DNA of 64,000 nucleotides from Isoetes taiwanensis (taxonomy: Eukaryota > Streptophyta > Lycopodiopsida > Isoetales > Isoetaceae): positions 12,300,669 to 12,364,668 of the forward strand of contig JAJEKV010000013.1 of assembly GCA_021234155.1 (NCBI GenBank), written 5' to 3'. Shown piece after piece: positions 39,687-50,881 of this stretch; within the stretch, counting starts at the first letter, position 1, and the number at the start of each line of letters is the position of its first letter. The notes beneath the pieces were generated by a model. It was not told the origin of the DNA and did no database searches. It saw nothing but the letters and a program-made list of their open reading frames with translations. The position numbers and the translations under genes are program-made.

Positions 39687-40424
39687 CATAATGTATCTAA
39701 AACAGGGATCAAATGCTGAAACCACCTATATTATGTATCATAAAAAACAGGCATTAAGCAGCCATGATTCTATGCATAATAGACCATTGGCCATTGTATA
39801 CACCAATACTCCTCAAAACAGAGAGAATATATACATCAACTGTACAGACCGACGATCCGAAAATAAAGTCGGTAAACATCATTTGTAAAGAAACAGGATA
39901 TGAATAGAAAGTGAAGTTAGATAATTTGCGGTTCTATCGATCGAATTGTAGATTCTTTATGCCAGTAAAAAGAGACCGATTGATCTGAAATGTAAAGATT
40001 CTTAAAGCAAAAAAGATCATACTGATGATCATAAATTCAAGGCGAAATATTTGATGCGATCTTTCTGTTGCTATCTTTCTATGATCTAGCTGCTCATTTG
40101 ACAAAATCACAAAGATTAAGTGCGGCAGATTGAGCTCTGTTTTAGGAAAACGATCTTTTGTGTGGGGCAACTTTCGCAGGTCATAAATCCAATCAAAGCG
40201 ACATGTTGCAATAAATCAAAGAGTAGGAAAAGAAAGAAATATACGATTTACCTACCGGAACCATAGCCGATATCTTTGCCAAGCGGTCAATTGAAAGCTT
40301 GAATAGGGGCGGGACGTGGCTTTCAGGCAATACCTGGACGGCACCGATGCCGTCCTTCTTAGTTCAGATCCAACGGCCAGACGCAGCATCTTGAGCCCTT
40401 TTCGATTTTGGTATTGTGATACCC
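39687..40424. other. PLATZ 3' flank, no gene recognised
   Basis: The 3' UTR of the PLATZ gene should lie in the first few hundred bases. No clear polyadenylation site was assigned. The rest is unannotated. Confidence 0.4.
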
Positions 40425-40427
40425 TAA

Positions 40428-40769
40428 GGGTCCGGTCACACGATGCAGTCAACAGGGATTTTTCCTGTTGCCATTAACGTTTTTTTTTCCTCGGGGTCAC
40501 ATGATCCTATCAAACTCAAAGTTCCACGTTTCAAAGAAAGAATGGAAGCAAGAAAATTTTGCACCGCTGTTTGTGATCCGGCAGAGGATTGCTGCCAAGT
40601 GCTATAACTTCATCCACCTGTCCTCATCTTCGAAATTCTGTTGATGGCAATGCTTCCATTCTTTGCTATCAACGTGGTTTCTTCCCGATTAAAATTTAGC
40701 ATGTGACCTCTGCGATTTCTATCATTGACGGCATGCGAACCCTGTTGACGGCATCATGTGACCGGACTC
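40428..40769. mobile_element. Tourist/Harbinger-like MITE, long foldback
   Basis: A 342-base element flanked by TAA at 40,425-40,427 and 40,770-40,772, the 3-base duplication typical of Harbinger/Tourist elements. Terminal inverted repeats begin GGGTCCGGTCACACGATGC on the left and GAGTCCGGTCACATGATGC on the right, followed by TCAACAGGG on both. Similarity continues inward: GGTCACATG, CCACGTT and AAAGAATGGAAGCA occur in both arms, so nearly the whole element folds back. Confidence 0.82.
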
Positions 40770-40772
40770 TAA

Positions 40773-41865
40773 TTACCTCGAGACAATCACGTCATTAACC
40801 TGTGGCATTAGGCGGTTGGCTCAGGTATGTAGGCTACAACCATAGGTGTTCAGAACATGAGTTCAAAATTTTATGGTGATTCAAATTCTCCAACGAAATT
40901 TTATCCAGCTAGTAGTTTTTTGCCTTATAGTTTTGATTTTTGCAGTTCATCACTGGAATTCTGTTGTAGCCAGATTCAAGCCAAACGTTTCTGCCAGTTA
41001 TTATCTGTGGCACTGAAGAAAAAAAAGCACAAAAAATGAGCAAGAATAATGCAGTTCTGCCTATGGCCTCCACTTCTGTCTATGCACTAGATTCAGAGCT
41101 TGTCTATTACGGTTCACGACTTGTTTATGCCTTGTTTTGCATTTCCACGACGACATGCAGACATTGCAATTGATCATGCTGGAAGCCGATGTGTAGGAGA
41201 AGCCGATGCAGTCGATCATGCTAGGACCAAGGAGGTGTACATTTGTAGTGCGTAAATAACATCAGCAAATACTTTTAGGGTATGCAAATGCTTACGTATA
41301 TGTAGCCAAAAAAATATGCAAGAATAGGCTTCATTGCATTAGAAATACACTAAGGGATATAGATTATTTATAAAAATATGTAAAAAGGTAGAATATGGAC
41401 AGAGAATAGATAATAAAGTTTACTAGTTTCTCTGAAAGATTATTAATGGGGTATACATGCAAAGAATAGATAGGAGTATGAAAAGGGATTTTCTACCAAA
41501 ACAGTTGTAAAACGGGGTTTTTAACTGACCCTATCTTTGTAGATGGCATATCCAATATATATACATGGGTGAATGCCCTAGGGCTAGGACGTTGGGCATG
41601 ATCCTGTGCAATTGATGGTAGAAACAAAGTTAGGAGATGTTGTGCAGAAATAGAGTCAAGAGAATGGTGTCGTCCAAAAATGCAGACAACATCATTTAGG
41701 TTTTTTGCTTTTAGCATACTAGTTGAAAGAGGGCGAAATTTATTATGGTTAAAATTTCGAGGAGAAAAAACAGATGGGGAGCACGCCACATCGGCACCAT
41801 GTCATTGTGTTTAGCTGAGCGAATCAAGTGATTTGCTCCTAGGAATCCGAAGGTTTGCTCGAGCA
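40773..41865. other. no recognisable gene
   Basis: AT-rich sequence with short ORFs only (for example 41,493-41,789 minus). Nothing supported. Confidence 0.5.
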
Positions 41866-42695
41866 AATCCCATTGGCACCCCGGTTTCAAGAGGTTGTTG
41901 CAATTGTCTGTAACTTCATTTGGGCAGGTACTGAGACAGGTGTGGTTGTGAAGGTCGCTTGGTCCACATGTATCAAACCAAGATTTGTTGGAGGTCTAGG
42001 AATGATTGACTTTCATCTATAAAGTAAAATTATGCGGACTGGTTGGCAGCTCCGCATCCCCCCTCCTCAGTGGAAGCGTATGTGGTCCTGGGTCTCAAAT
42101 AAATTGTTTCATCCCAAAGTTTCTGCCTTATGATGGCAACTCCTTCATAGATGTCTGTGGGTTAATGTGTTGGTTCATAAGTTTTATCCCCGTATTTTAT
42201 CTGCCCACTGTGTAAGCAGCGAGTACCGCTCTTTCTATGTGACCATGTTCAGCCAGTTTGGTCACGCTTACTATCTCTCTTCCATGTGCCTTGACTAGCC
42301 AGCAGGTGCTTCTCGCCATTTATCCTTCCACTTGGAACAACTTGCAGCAATAGGCTTTCCACTTAGCTTCAGGCTGGTTGGTGTGGTATGTTTGGAATAG
42401 AAAGCAGCTATGTATCTTCAATTACTTAGTGTTGACCAAGTTCTTCACGAGGCGCAAGACAGATTGGTGAAGGCATTTCTATGTTCTCAGCTTGTTCTTG
42501 AGAAATAATATTTGATTTTTGAGGAATATTTGGATATCTTATCTTATGCATAGACAAGTGGCTGCACTCAGTGGATTATCTTTGTCTGCTGAGATTTTAT
42601 TCCTGTCTCTGCAATTATATGTGTACTTCTTTTGGAATATTGAATAAGAGCGTCATCCTTCAACAACAAAAAAAAAAGAAAAAAAAAGAAAAAAA
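41866..42695 (+). mobile_element. 5'-truncated LINE, zf-RVT end, copy 1
   Basis: The plus strand reads CNFIWAGTETGVVVKVAW then TCIKPRFVGGLGMIDF, the segment that precedes the zinc-binding tail in plant LINEs. It then has decayed zf-RVT sequence and SGWLVWYVWNRKQLCIF near the end. It finishes in an A-rich tail (42,665-42,695). The 45,000-45,596 copy is the same family: both share the last part (QDRLVKAF, LSYA and a stop). No target duplication was found. Confidence 0.72.
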
Positions 42696-42699
42696 AGGA

Positions 42700-44986
42700 G
42701 AAAGGGGGAAGCCAATAAAGTGCACGCAATTGCTATGCACTAACCCCAATTGTTATGCACAAAGGGATTTCCCATGAACCCAAAACTTGAAGGTTTTCTT
42801 ACAATCAGGTTGTTAACGAAGGTGTTCTCATGAACAGTTTTACTGGACAGGGCCAGGTTTTAAAACACATAGGTCGGGTTTCTCAACACTCATGTCAGTA
42901 ACTTCTTTTATCTTTTTGCAGGGTAGTTGTCGATAACATTTGTCTTCTTGTAGAGCAGTTTTTGCTTATCAAGTTGCGCGGATCCATAGGGGATCTTGTT
43001 CATGAATCGGGGCAGTTTGACGTCCAAAAAGCCTTGCGACGACCTTGGGTCTCATGGGAAGCAACCAAACCCGTCAGTGTTAACCAACACACTAACAAAA
43101 ATGGATCATGACCTCTCTAAGGTTTTACCCCATATCCCACACGAACGCCATATCATTCCTCCCTTGCTCGAGGCCCCTCCCCAAAATGCTTGCCCTTAAG
43201 CATATGCAGGACACCACAATGTTGTTACGAACCATGCGCTCTGATATCCAATGTTATGTACTAAACCCCTATATTAACCAATACATTAAAAAGTATTATC
43301 TCACATGCACCCCGTAATCAACCCATGACCAAAACGATGGATCCTTATTAACAAATTCAAATTGTGATGATGAAGCTAATTCAAACATATATGGTGTTAC
43401 ATCATTCGTCATGACATATGTGAAATATCTCAAATTAGACCACAATTTGTGATGCATGGACCATTTATTACGATTCTCTCGTGCATGTTTCACTGATTCA
43501 AGTTTCCGCTCTTGGCCGTCTCAACATTCTAACAACATCATACCAAGTGGTGTGCTGACTCTGGTTTGGCTCCCCAATGTGGGATGGCAACTTGTTGCAA
43601 TAGTTAATAGAGTGATCTAACAAGGGAGATTAGCTTGACGGTGATCTAATAAGGGAGACTTGGCTTGACGATCAGAGAATGAAGATTAGCTCCACATTCT
43701 CAAAGCTACTTTTGCAAGCCATGCCGAATATAGGCCAGACCACATGGCAACATTTAATTAGAAATCGGAGGTGGAAGCCTCCATATCTAGGAGACAATTA
43801 AGTGGGGACCAGTTTGGATTATATATCTCCATCGGCCTCCATAGTTTTTCATAAAGGGCGTGACAGCGAGGGGTCGTCTCCTCTGTTGCTACTTAGGTAA
43901 GGCCATTGGGGTGGAGGCCCCTAGTTTGGATCACATGTGGGCAGCTTTAGTGTGTTTATTATCCTGATTAGGGACAGTCGTGGGGAGGCCCCCGATTTTT
44001 CATCGCATGTGGCCAGCTTTAGTGTTTATTCATGTATAAATGGAGAACCTCAAAAGACTTCTAATCTATATGTGGTGTTTGATCACTCCATGCCATATGT
44101 GTCTTATGAGATCCCAAGTCAATGATCACATTTTGTCATGCATTTTTTCATGTGCCAATCAACTATCACGGTTTACTCACGCATATATTCCTAAGCTTTA
44201 TTCCATGGGGTTCGCGTGCATACCAACATTCTGTACTAATATGTGAATAGACTTAGCCGAGACTTTTGCACGGATCCAAATGTCAAAGAGATTCATTGAT
44301 ATACAAGAATTGTCCCATAGAAATATAATGTCCACCTTTGCCTTCACTACTAACAACTTTAGAGTATAAAGTTTGACTCTATATTCACAATGTGCTCCAT
44401 TTGTGGGACCGCTTAATTGAGTTTTATAGCTACCTAACAATTTGTGGCGCAAAAGCCTCCCGTTTATCTATGGTTTATCAACATTTTACTTTACTTTAAA
44501 GATGAGGACCACCTAGTTGCTACGCGACAAATTGGAACAGTACTTTCGTTGCTTTTTACCATCTTATCATATATGCATAGATATAAGTGATGTGCAGTAA
44601 TTTGATGTAAGAAAGCTTCCTACCCATGTATTAAATTTTGGTGTGCGATTGCCACCTACCAGCACAACAATATGACATTTTAGTTGTGCACGTCTGTGCA
44701 TTTTTTTTTTAGTTGGTGCACGAAGCCTTTGAACTAAACAAAGATGTACTAGAAAAAAGCATTAAAATCATTTAAGTTAAGCTCCTTAATATTATATTCA
44801 GACAGGATGTAATGAGCTGAGGTTAGTCCTTGAAAATGTTAGATTTTATGGTCTTCTTATTTTTGGGAAGTGTCAGAATTGTGCAAATGTTTACCGCAAT
44901 AAACATTTTGATAGTGGTGTTGTTTCTTACCCTACTAAAAAGTTGCAATTCTAGAGTAGATGTCGATTCCCATTGCTTATGGGAAC
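42700..44986. other. region with LTR-like pieces but no gene
   Basis: A near match to the initiator-tRNA primer site lies at 43,238-43,250 (minus). Two short direct repeats are present: GTGATCTAA.AAGGGAGA near 43,612 and 43,642, and an AGCTTTAGTG-containing unit near 43,945 and 44,010. No ORF of interest. Confidence 0.4.
43238..43250 (-). other. possible LTR-retrotransposon primer-binding site
   Basis: The minus strand reads TGGATATCAGAGC, one base longer than the usual TGGTATCAGAGC that pairs with initiator tRNA-Met. On the plus strand TGTTATGTACTAAAC follows, which could be an LTR edge. No partner LTR or coding region was found, so this is tentative. Confidence 0.3.
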
Positions 44987-44999
44987 ATAGGTGCTAGGA

Positions 45000-45596
45000 G
45001 ACGTATGTGTACTTGGGCTTGGGATAAACTACTTCATCCTAAGGTGGTTGTGCTCTGGTGGCAGATTCTCTATAGATGCCCTCGTGTCAATGTGCTTGTC
45101 CACAGATTTGATCCTCGAGTGTCAGCATTCTGCCCATTGTGCAAGCAAGGGGACGAGACTATTGAGCATTGTTTCTTTTTTGTGTGACCACCTCCCGCCG
45201 GTTTGACATTGACGTCGCAGAAGTGCTCTTGGCTATTTATCAGGATACTTGGAATAAGCTGCGAAGTCAAGCCTTTCACTTGGCATCAGGATGGTTGTTG
45301 TGGTCTATCTAGAAGTGAAGAAGATTGTGTGTTTTTAAGGGCTTGGATACTCCTCCTGCTGTTGTCCTCCAGGACGCTCAAGATAGAATTGTTAAGGCCT
45401 ACCATTGCTCTTCACTTGCTCCTGCCAAGCGTCAGTTAATCTTTGAGACTTATTTGAGTGTGTTGTCTTATGCATAGGCCGGTGGTCCGCTTCGAATGAA
45501 TCATGATTGTCCTATGATATTTTTGTCCCGCCTATGCGTTGTATATATCTGCTTTTGGCTTGGCCTTTTAATATAGTTTGACATCCTTCAAAAAGA
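45000..45596 (+). mobile_element. 5'-truncated LINE, zf-RVT end, copy 2, with 13-bp target duplication
   Basis: Flanked by perfect direct repeats ATAGGTGCTAGGA at 44,987-44,999 and 45,597-45,609. The inserted 597 bases encode only the LINE C-terminus: RRMCTWAWDKLLHPKVVVLW, WQILYRCPRVNVLVHRF, CPLCKQGDETIEHCFFF. That is the zf-RVT zinc-binding module with its Cys/Cys/His/Cys ligands, the last one missing or shifted. Downstream are QDRIVKAYHCSSLAPAKRQ and a stop. The tail is short and A-rich. A typical target-primed, 5'-truncated insertion. Confidence 0.88.
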
Positions 45597-45724
45597 ATAG
45601 GTGCTAGGAAGGTTGATTTTTAAAGGGTGAAGAGTAGCAAAGGAACCTTGTGCATATGTAAGCACTTTCATTATTAGGGTAGGGAGTGCAAAGGAGAGTT
45701 CAAGTTCATCTGACCCATTCTTGA

Positions 45725-46545
45725 TTTTCAAGAACTTTTAGATGCAAAACAAATAATATTCTTGTTTCATAAAGTTTAATACATATATCGAACATATATA
45801 TGTTCTTATGTTTGTCGCTTTATCCCAGCCATTGATCCGAGATCCTACGGCTCACGCGGGGCTTAGGGACATATCCTATGGCAATGTGATGGCTTGGGGA
45901 GTTTCTATATAGATTCTATATAGACGATCCTACGGCCTAGGTTGATTTGATCCCGATCATCTGGGTCCGAGATCCTACGGCCATGTTGCTTTGGGACATA
46001 TCCTATAGTGCACACCGCTTTGGGAATTATATGTAATAGATCCCGTGGTCCAAGTTGTTCTTGCTCTCGATCGTCGATCCATGATCCTACCGCCACGTGG
46101 TTTGGTACATATCCCATTGCACATGACTTTTCAAGAACTTTTAGATGCAAAACAAATAATATTCTTGTTTCATAAAAGTTTAATACATATATCGAACATA
46201 TATATGTTCTTATGTTTGTCGTCGCTTATCCGCCGTTGATCCGAGATCCTACGGTTCCACACGGCTTAGGACGTGATCCCACAACCCGGATGGTTTGGGA
46301 GTTTCTATATAGATTCTATATAGACGATCCTATGGTCTAGGTTGATTTGATCCCGATCCTATCCCCGAGATCCTACGGCTCATGTTGCTTTGGGACATAT
46401 CCTATAGTGCACACGGCTTTGGGAATTATATGTAATAGATCATGTGGTCCAAGTTGTTCTTGCCCTGATCGTCGATCCATGATCCTACCGCTCACGTGGC
46501 TCGGCACATATCCTACGATGCACATACTTTAGGAATTATATGTAA
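45725..46545. repeat. 403-bp tandem duplication with internal GATCCTACGG repeats
   Basis: TTTTCAAGAACTTTTAGATG and the following roughly 400 bases at 45,725-46,127 recur at 46,128-46,545 with small differences. Within each unit GATCCTACGG or GATCCTACCG recurs at intervals of about 45-115 bases (45,840; 45,925; 45,970; 46,083; 46,245; 46,368; 46,480), next to TTTGGGAATTATATGTAATAG-like segments. Confidence 0.85.
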
Positions 46546-46671
46546 TAGATCCTATGGGTCATGTTGCTCTAATTATTCTCACGTGGTGAGATCTCGACCC
46601 TTGATAAAGTCCAAGATCATACGACTCGCGTTGAATGCTCGTTCCTTAAGGAGAGGCTTTTAAAATGTTTA

Positions 46672-46745
46672 CATTACATAGAGGATTTAAACCCTGGTTA
46701 TTAATCCCCCAGCCCTCTATTCTAACCACTAGACCAAACGTTAAT
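46672..46745 (-). repeat. tRNA-derived SINE head
   Basis: The minus strand has a perfect A-box TGGTCTAGTGG (46,736-46,726) followed by GTTAGAAT. A B-box-like GGTTTAAATCC lies 43 bases downstream (46,693-46,683). This is the layout of an internal RNA polymerase III promoter from a tRNA. The stems do not pair well enough for a functional tRNA. Confidence 0.6.
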
Positions 46746-46789
46746 TCAATATATAATTTATGTTTTAAATATACTTAAGGGTAATTTCT

Positions 46790-47560
46790 AATTAAGATAA
46801 AGTGGAGTATAACATTCTAGATAGTTCAAGAAAGTTAGAATAATATTCGGAAGGTTTAGAAAGTTCTAGAATCTTCTAGAAAGTTCTAGAATATTCTAGA
46901 AAGTTTTAGAATATAAGAGAACCCTGGGAATCTAAGAAAATCCTTCCGAAAGTTCCAAATTGTTCTAATAAGTTCTAGAATGTTTTAGGATATAAGAGAA
47001 TCTAGAGAAATACTTCCAGAAATTTCTAGGATGTTTTGAAATTTTAGAATGTTCCGAAAAAGTCCTAGAATGTTCTAAAAAGTTCTAGAATATAAAGGAA
47101 TCTAGGAGAATCTAAAAGAATCTAAGAAACTATCATAAAATGTAAGAGAATCTAGAAAATATTTACAAGTCTAAGGGAATCTCTTAAAATATAGGGGAAT
47201 CTAAGGGAATCTTCATAAAATCTAAGGGAATCTAAGGAAATCTTAATGAAATCTTAGAGTATCTAGGGAAATCTTTATAGAATCTCTTTGAATCTCATAT
47301 AATGTAAAGGAACCTAGGGCAATCTCATAAAATCTAAAGGGATCTAAGAGGATCTAAGGGGATCTTTATAGAATCTTGGAGAATCTAGGAAAATCTAATG
47401 GAATCTAGAGGGAATCTTCATAGAATGCAAGGAACCTTATAAAATCTAAGGGAATCTAATGGAATCTTATAAAATTTAGAGGAATCTTCACTAAAACCTC
47501 TAAGAAAAACCTTGGTATAATCTTAGAGAATCTATGAATTTAGAGTATTCTCGTGAGAGA
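46790..47560. repeat. degenerate short-unit array (TCTAGAA / TCTAAGGGAA type)
   Basis: About 770 bases made of irregularly repeated words: first GTTCTAGAATATTCTAGAAAG-like units, then GAATCTAAGGGAATCTT and CATAAAATCTAAG-like units. Period is about 10-25 bases with no exact monomer. No coding potential. Confidence 0.8.
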
Positions 47561-48479
47561 TTCTTTTAATATGTAGGACCTCCCTTCTTCATTCCGAGTT
47601 GGCCTTCCAAGTTGGCCTCCCTTCCAAGTTGACCTCCCTTCTTCATTCCGAACGAAAAGAATAACACTTACAAGTATAGACTTACAAGACTTACAGGTGT
47701 AGAGGCAGGTTTTACAAGTATAAGACTAGAATGGGCAACTGGTGGTTTGCTAACTGTTAATGTTAAAGTCTTACATTTGATTGAAAATTGCCTTTTTGGC
47801 TATTATTATTAATAGACTTGTACTTGCTATTAGTCTTTTAACCTGGACCGTTATATGAATCCATGATAATAATGACGATTACTTAATGGATGCAAATCAT
47901 TAAATGCAGTGAATAACCTAAGTAATGGTTAAGGTATGAGATGAGATGGTTATGTCATGGCCATCTATGAGAATCATGGAAGCAAAAATGTGATGAAATC
48001 TTGGAAGTTCAGATAGTATGATATTGTTTTCATAGGCATAAGGAATTCATTATGTCATCTTTAGATGGGACTATCTCCTAGAGAGCATATATCCAGTTCC
48101 CATCATAATGCTAGTAATCCTAAAAGAAAGGAGAGCAGTCTTGATGCAGTGAGAGAACCCCTAGAATCCTCAATTATGCAAGCTTTCTTAAGCTTTCAAA
48201 CAAGAGAGTTTAACTTACTGATTTGAATCGAGTTAGTGCAGAGCAAATGCAAAACCTTCAAATGCAAATTGAGACGATAAGGACAAAGACATGTTACAGA
48301 TCATGACTATGAAGTTACATATGGGGAAAAAAATTAATATTGATTGAATAAACAGGGAGGTGTGAGAAGTGCACAAATCATATGAGAGCAGATAGTAAGA
48401 GAAGTCATCAACAAGAATCCTCTATTTTTATGAGCCAAGGAAAGAAAAGTTCTCAGACACAAAAGAAGTCATCTGCTTT
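47561..48479. other. presumed 5' region of the gypsy element
   Basis: Short repeats of TTCCAAGTTGGCCTCCC occur at 47,595-47,640. The rest could contain an LTR and leader for the plus-strand gypsy element, but no LTR pair, TG..CA boundary or primer site could be confirmed. Confidence 0.35.
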
Positions 48480-48509
48480 AAAGAATATTGCCAAGAAATA
48501 CAAATTGGA

Positions 48510-49030
48510 ACTATTTGATGGTTTCTATAAGGACAGAGTTTTGACAGAAGCTTGGATTTAAAAAGCTGAAAATTATTTTGTTCTAAGTCAAGTTCTTGAA
48601 GAAGAGAAGGTGGAAGGAGTATTGAGTTTGACTGAAAACGCTATAATATGGTAGAATGGTCATAAAGTCGCACATAAAGTGACTGATGAGGATGTAGTTT
48701 GGGAAATTTCAAGGAACTTTTCATTTCAAAATACTGTCCACCTTCCTTCATACAATATTATTTCTCCAAAGCTACACACAATTTTATTTCTCCAAGGCTT
48801 ATTAAGTTGTTTGGATTGAATATTAATTAACAAGCCTTAAGAATGGTGAAAATGGCTTATGGTGTTTAAAAACTACGAAGCTTAATATGTGCATGAGTTA
48901 AATTTAAAAGTGCAAGATATACCTGCAATTGCAAATTTTCACATGATTTTAGGCATGGAATGGCTAAGTGAGGAGCATGCTATAGTTGATTGTCATAAAA
49001 GAGTTGTGAGAGTAAATTTTTAGGAACATC
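48510..49030 (+). pseudogene. gypsy gag and protease remnants
   Basis: Gag-like: KYKLELFDGFYKDRVLTEAW, KAENYF, then LSLTENAIIW (48,500-48,660), with in-frame stops where Trp codons are expected. Protease-like: IPAIANFHMILGMEWLSEEH and VDCHKRVVRV (48,920-49,020), the end of the retropepsin fold. A large part of gag-protease between them seems deleted. Confidence 0.6.
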
Positions 49031-49399
49031 AACGGTTATATATATTGGAAGGATTGAATAATTAGTATTTTACTCTTAAGCCAAGAGGTCAATGAGGAAG
49101 TATGAAATGTTATTGGTTGTTCTCACGGGATCGAGAAATTAATTAAGTAATCATGAATGAAGAGGTTTTAGTGTTGAAGGAGAGGAAGTGCCCACCATGA
49201 AATGTTGGGATTGGTTGTTCTCGGTCTGCTTGTCAAACGGGTGCCGTGGAGGATGAAATTAATTACCCCTTAGTAATCATGAATGATTTGCCGCCGATGA
49301 ACACACCGGCCAAGACGTGCCTCCGGGTGACATCCCATGATCAGATATAGGAGTTGTAAGGAATTTTGTTTGATTAGCACGTTTTGTTGAAGGAGTTAC

Positions 49400-50540
49400 C
49401 TCCTAGAAGATATATTGATCATGCAATTGATTTTATTTCAAGATTTTATTTCAAGAGCTTCTCCTCCATCAAAATCTCCATATAGATTTGCTTTGTTAAG
49501 GTGGAATTCAAAATACGTAAACAAACTTCTAGATCAAGGATATATACAACCTAGCATTTCACCTTTTGGTGCTCTAGTATTATTTGTTAAGGAAAAAGAT
49601 AGTTCTTTATGTATGTGTATCGATTATAGGCAATTAAGTGAGATCACAATTAAAAATAAATATCCATTGCCTAGAATAGATGACTTGGGAAAAAAAAAAC
49701 TTCAAGGAGCTACGTTGTTTTTAAAGTTAGATCTTAGATCTAGATATCATCAGATAAGAATTAAGGGCAGCGACATACCCAAAATGACTTTTTCTACAAG
49801 ATATGGGCATTTTGAATTTGTGATTATGCCATTTGGTTTAGCCAATGCACCAGCAACTTTTCAGTGTTTAATGAACAATCTTTTTTCGTGAATACCTTGA
49901 TAAGTTCGTCCTTGTATTCTTTGACGATATACTTATTTATTGAAAGAATTTGGAAGACGAAAACATCTAAGAACTGTTTTGAGTATTTTGAAAAGAGAAA
50001 AATTGTATGCTAAGAAAGTCAAATGTTCATTTTGTAGCACAAAAGTGGATCATTTTAGGTCATGTTATTGCAGCAGATGAGATCAAACCTGACCCCAAAA
50101 AGGTTGATGCAGTGAGAGAATGGCTAGTTCCTAAAAATCCAAAACAGATGCGTTCATAGGTGGATGGAATTTCTTCAAGAGTATGACTTTTAAATCAATT
50201 ATAAAATGTGCAGTACAAATGTTGTTGTAGATGCTTTGTCTAGACTTCTAGCTTGCTATGTGGTAACTATGATTAGAACACATTGGTTGGATGAGGTAAA
50301 AGATAGTATTGATACAGACAACTATTTTGGACCAAAATTGAAGGAAGTATAAAGGGAGAATTTGGAGATAAAGGATAATTATAGCTTTGAATAGGGAATA
50401 TTGAGATACAAGTCAAGAGTTTGTGTTCCTGCATTTGATCACATTAAAAAGAGGATCTTAAATGAATGCCATGATGCAGTAATAGCGGGTCATCTAGGAT
50501 TCCACAAGACATATCACAAGGTAAAGAGAAGTTTCTTTTG
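49400..50540 (+). pseudogene. gypsy pol: RT, RNase H end, integrase zinc domain
   Basis: RT copies the element RNA. Visible motifs: [73 protein letters not shown] and [15 protein letters not shown] frame change in the six-T run at 49,881-49,886 leads to [18 protein letters not shown], where FFDD stands for the usual YxDD. Then RWMEFLQEYDF and VVVDALSRL (RNase H end, about 50,160-50,250), and HDAVIAGHLGFHKTYHKVKR with SFFWPK (integrase HHCC region, 50,470-50,547). The integrase Cys pair is cut off by the insertion. Confidence 0.88.
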
Positions 50541-50547
50541 GCCAAAA

Positions 50548-50577
50548 GGGTAAAAGTATGCTGGTGGGTATCAAAAG
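50548..50577 (+). repeat. left terminal inverted repeat
   Basis: Starts GGGTAAAAGTATGCT, with GGTGGGTATCAAA at 50,563-50,575. Paired with 58,083-58,112. The following 80 bases carry more copies of AGCATGCTT and TGCTTAA-like words, a subterminal repeat field. Confidence 0.8.
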
Positions 50578-50598
50578 CATGCGTCCGGACGCATGCTT
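50575..50598. repeat. 24-bp perfect palindrome next to the left end
   Basis: AAGCATGCGTCC followed directly by its exact complement. It overlaps the inner edge of the left inverted repeat and contains two GCATGC cores, which recur at 50,604. Likely a binding site for a dimeric element protein (inference). Confidence 0.85.
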
Positions 50599-50881
50599 GT
50601 AGCATGCTTATAGCAGGGTTTTAGCCTGCTTAAAGCACCCCTGCTTTTGCTTAATTTGGGTGCTGGTGGGCGTAACTGCCCGTCATATTTTTGACGCCCT
50701 TCATGTACTTGCACGTCCACCTCACCAACGAACCGTTAGGAAAATGATTGTGGGATTTTGGCTGGATTTTCGCGCGAGTGGTAGTACGTTGTAAATTCGA
50801 TCGAGCCCAGAACTACCACGACCTCATGGCCCGCGAAAATTCTCCCTCCAATTCACTTATTCTCCCTCTCTCAGGAATTTC

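Larger units (their letters stand above)
48480..50547 (+). mobile_element. Ty3/gypsy retrotransposon, split by a DNA transposon
   Basis: Gag-like, protease-like, RT, RNase H and integrase-start sequences follow in gypsy order on the plus strand. The integrase zinc-binding region stops at SFFWPK where the inverted-repeat transposon begins (50,548). It appears to resume at 58,113 with a KHYVQS-like reading. The element is decayed, but RT is well preserved. Confidence 0.85.

Noticed and set aside
42996-43493. Complete LTR of a copia element
   Set aside because: Only a near match to the tRNA-Met primer site; no second LTR or coding region found.
46672-46745. Functional tRNA gene
   Set aside because: A- and B-boxes are present but the acceptor and T stems do not pair; called a SINE head. 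The same applies to 60,541-60,612.
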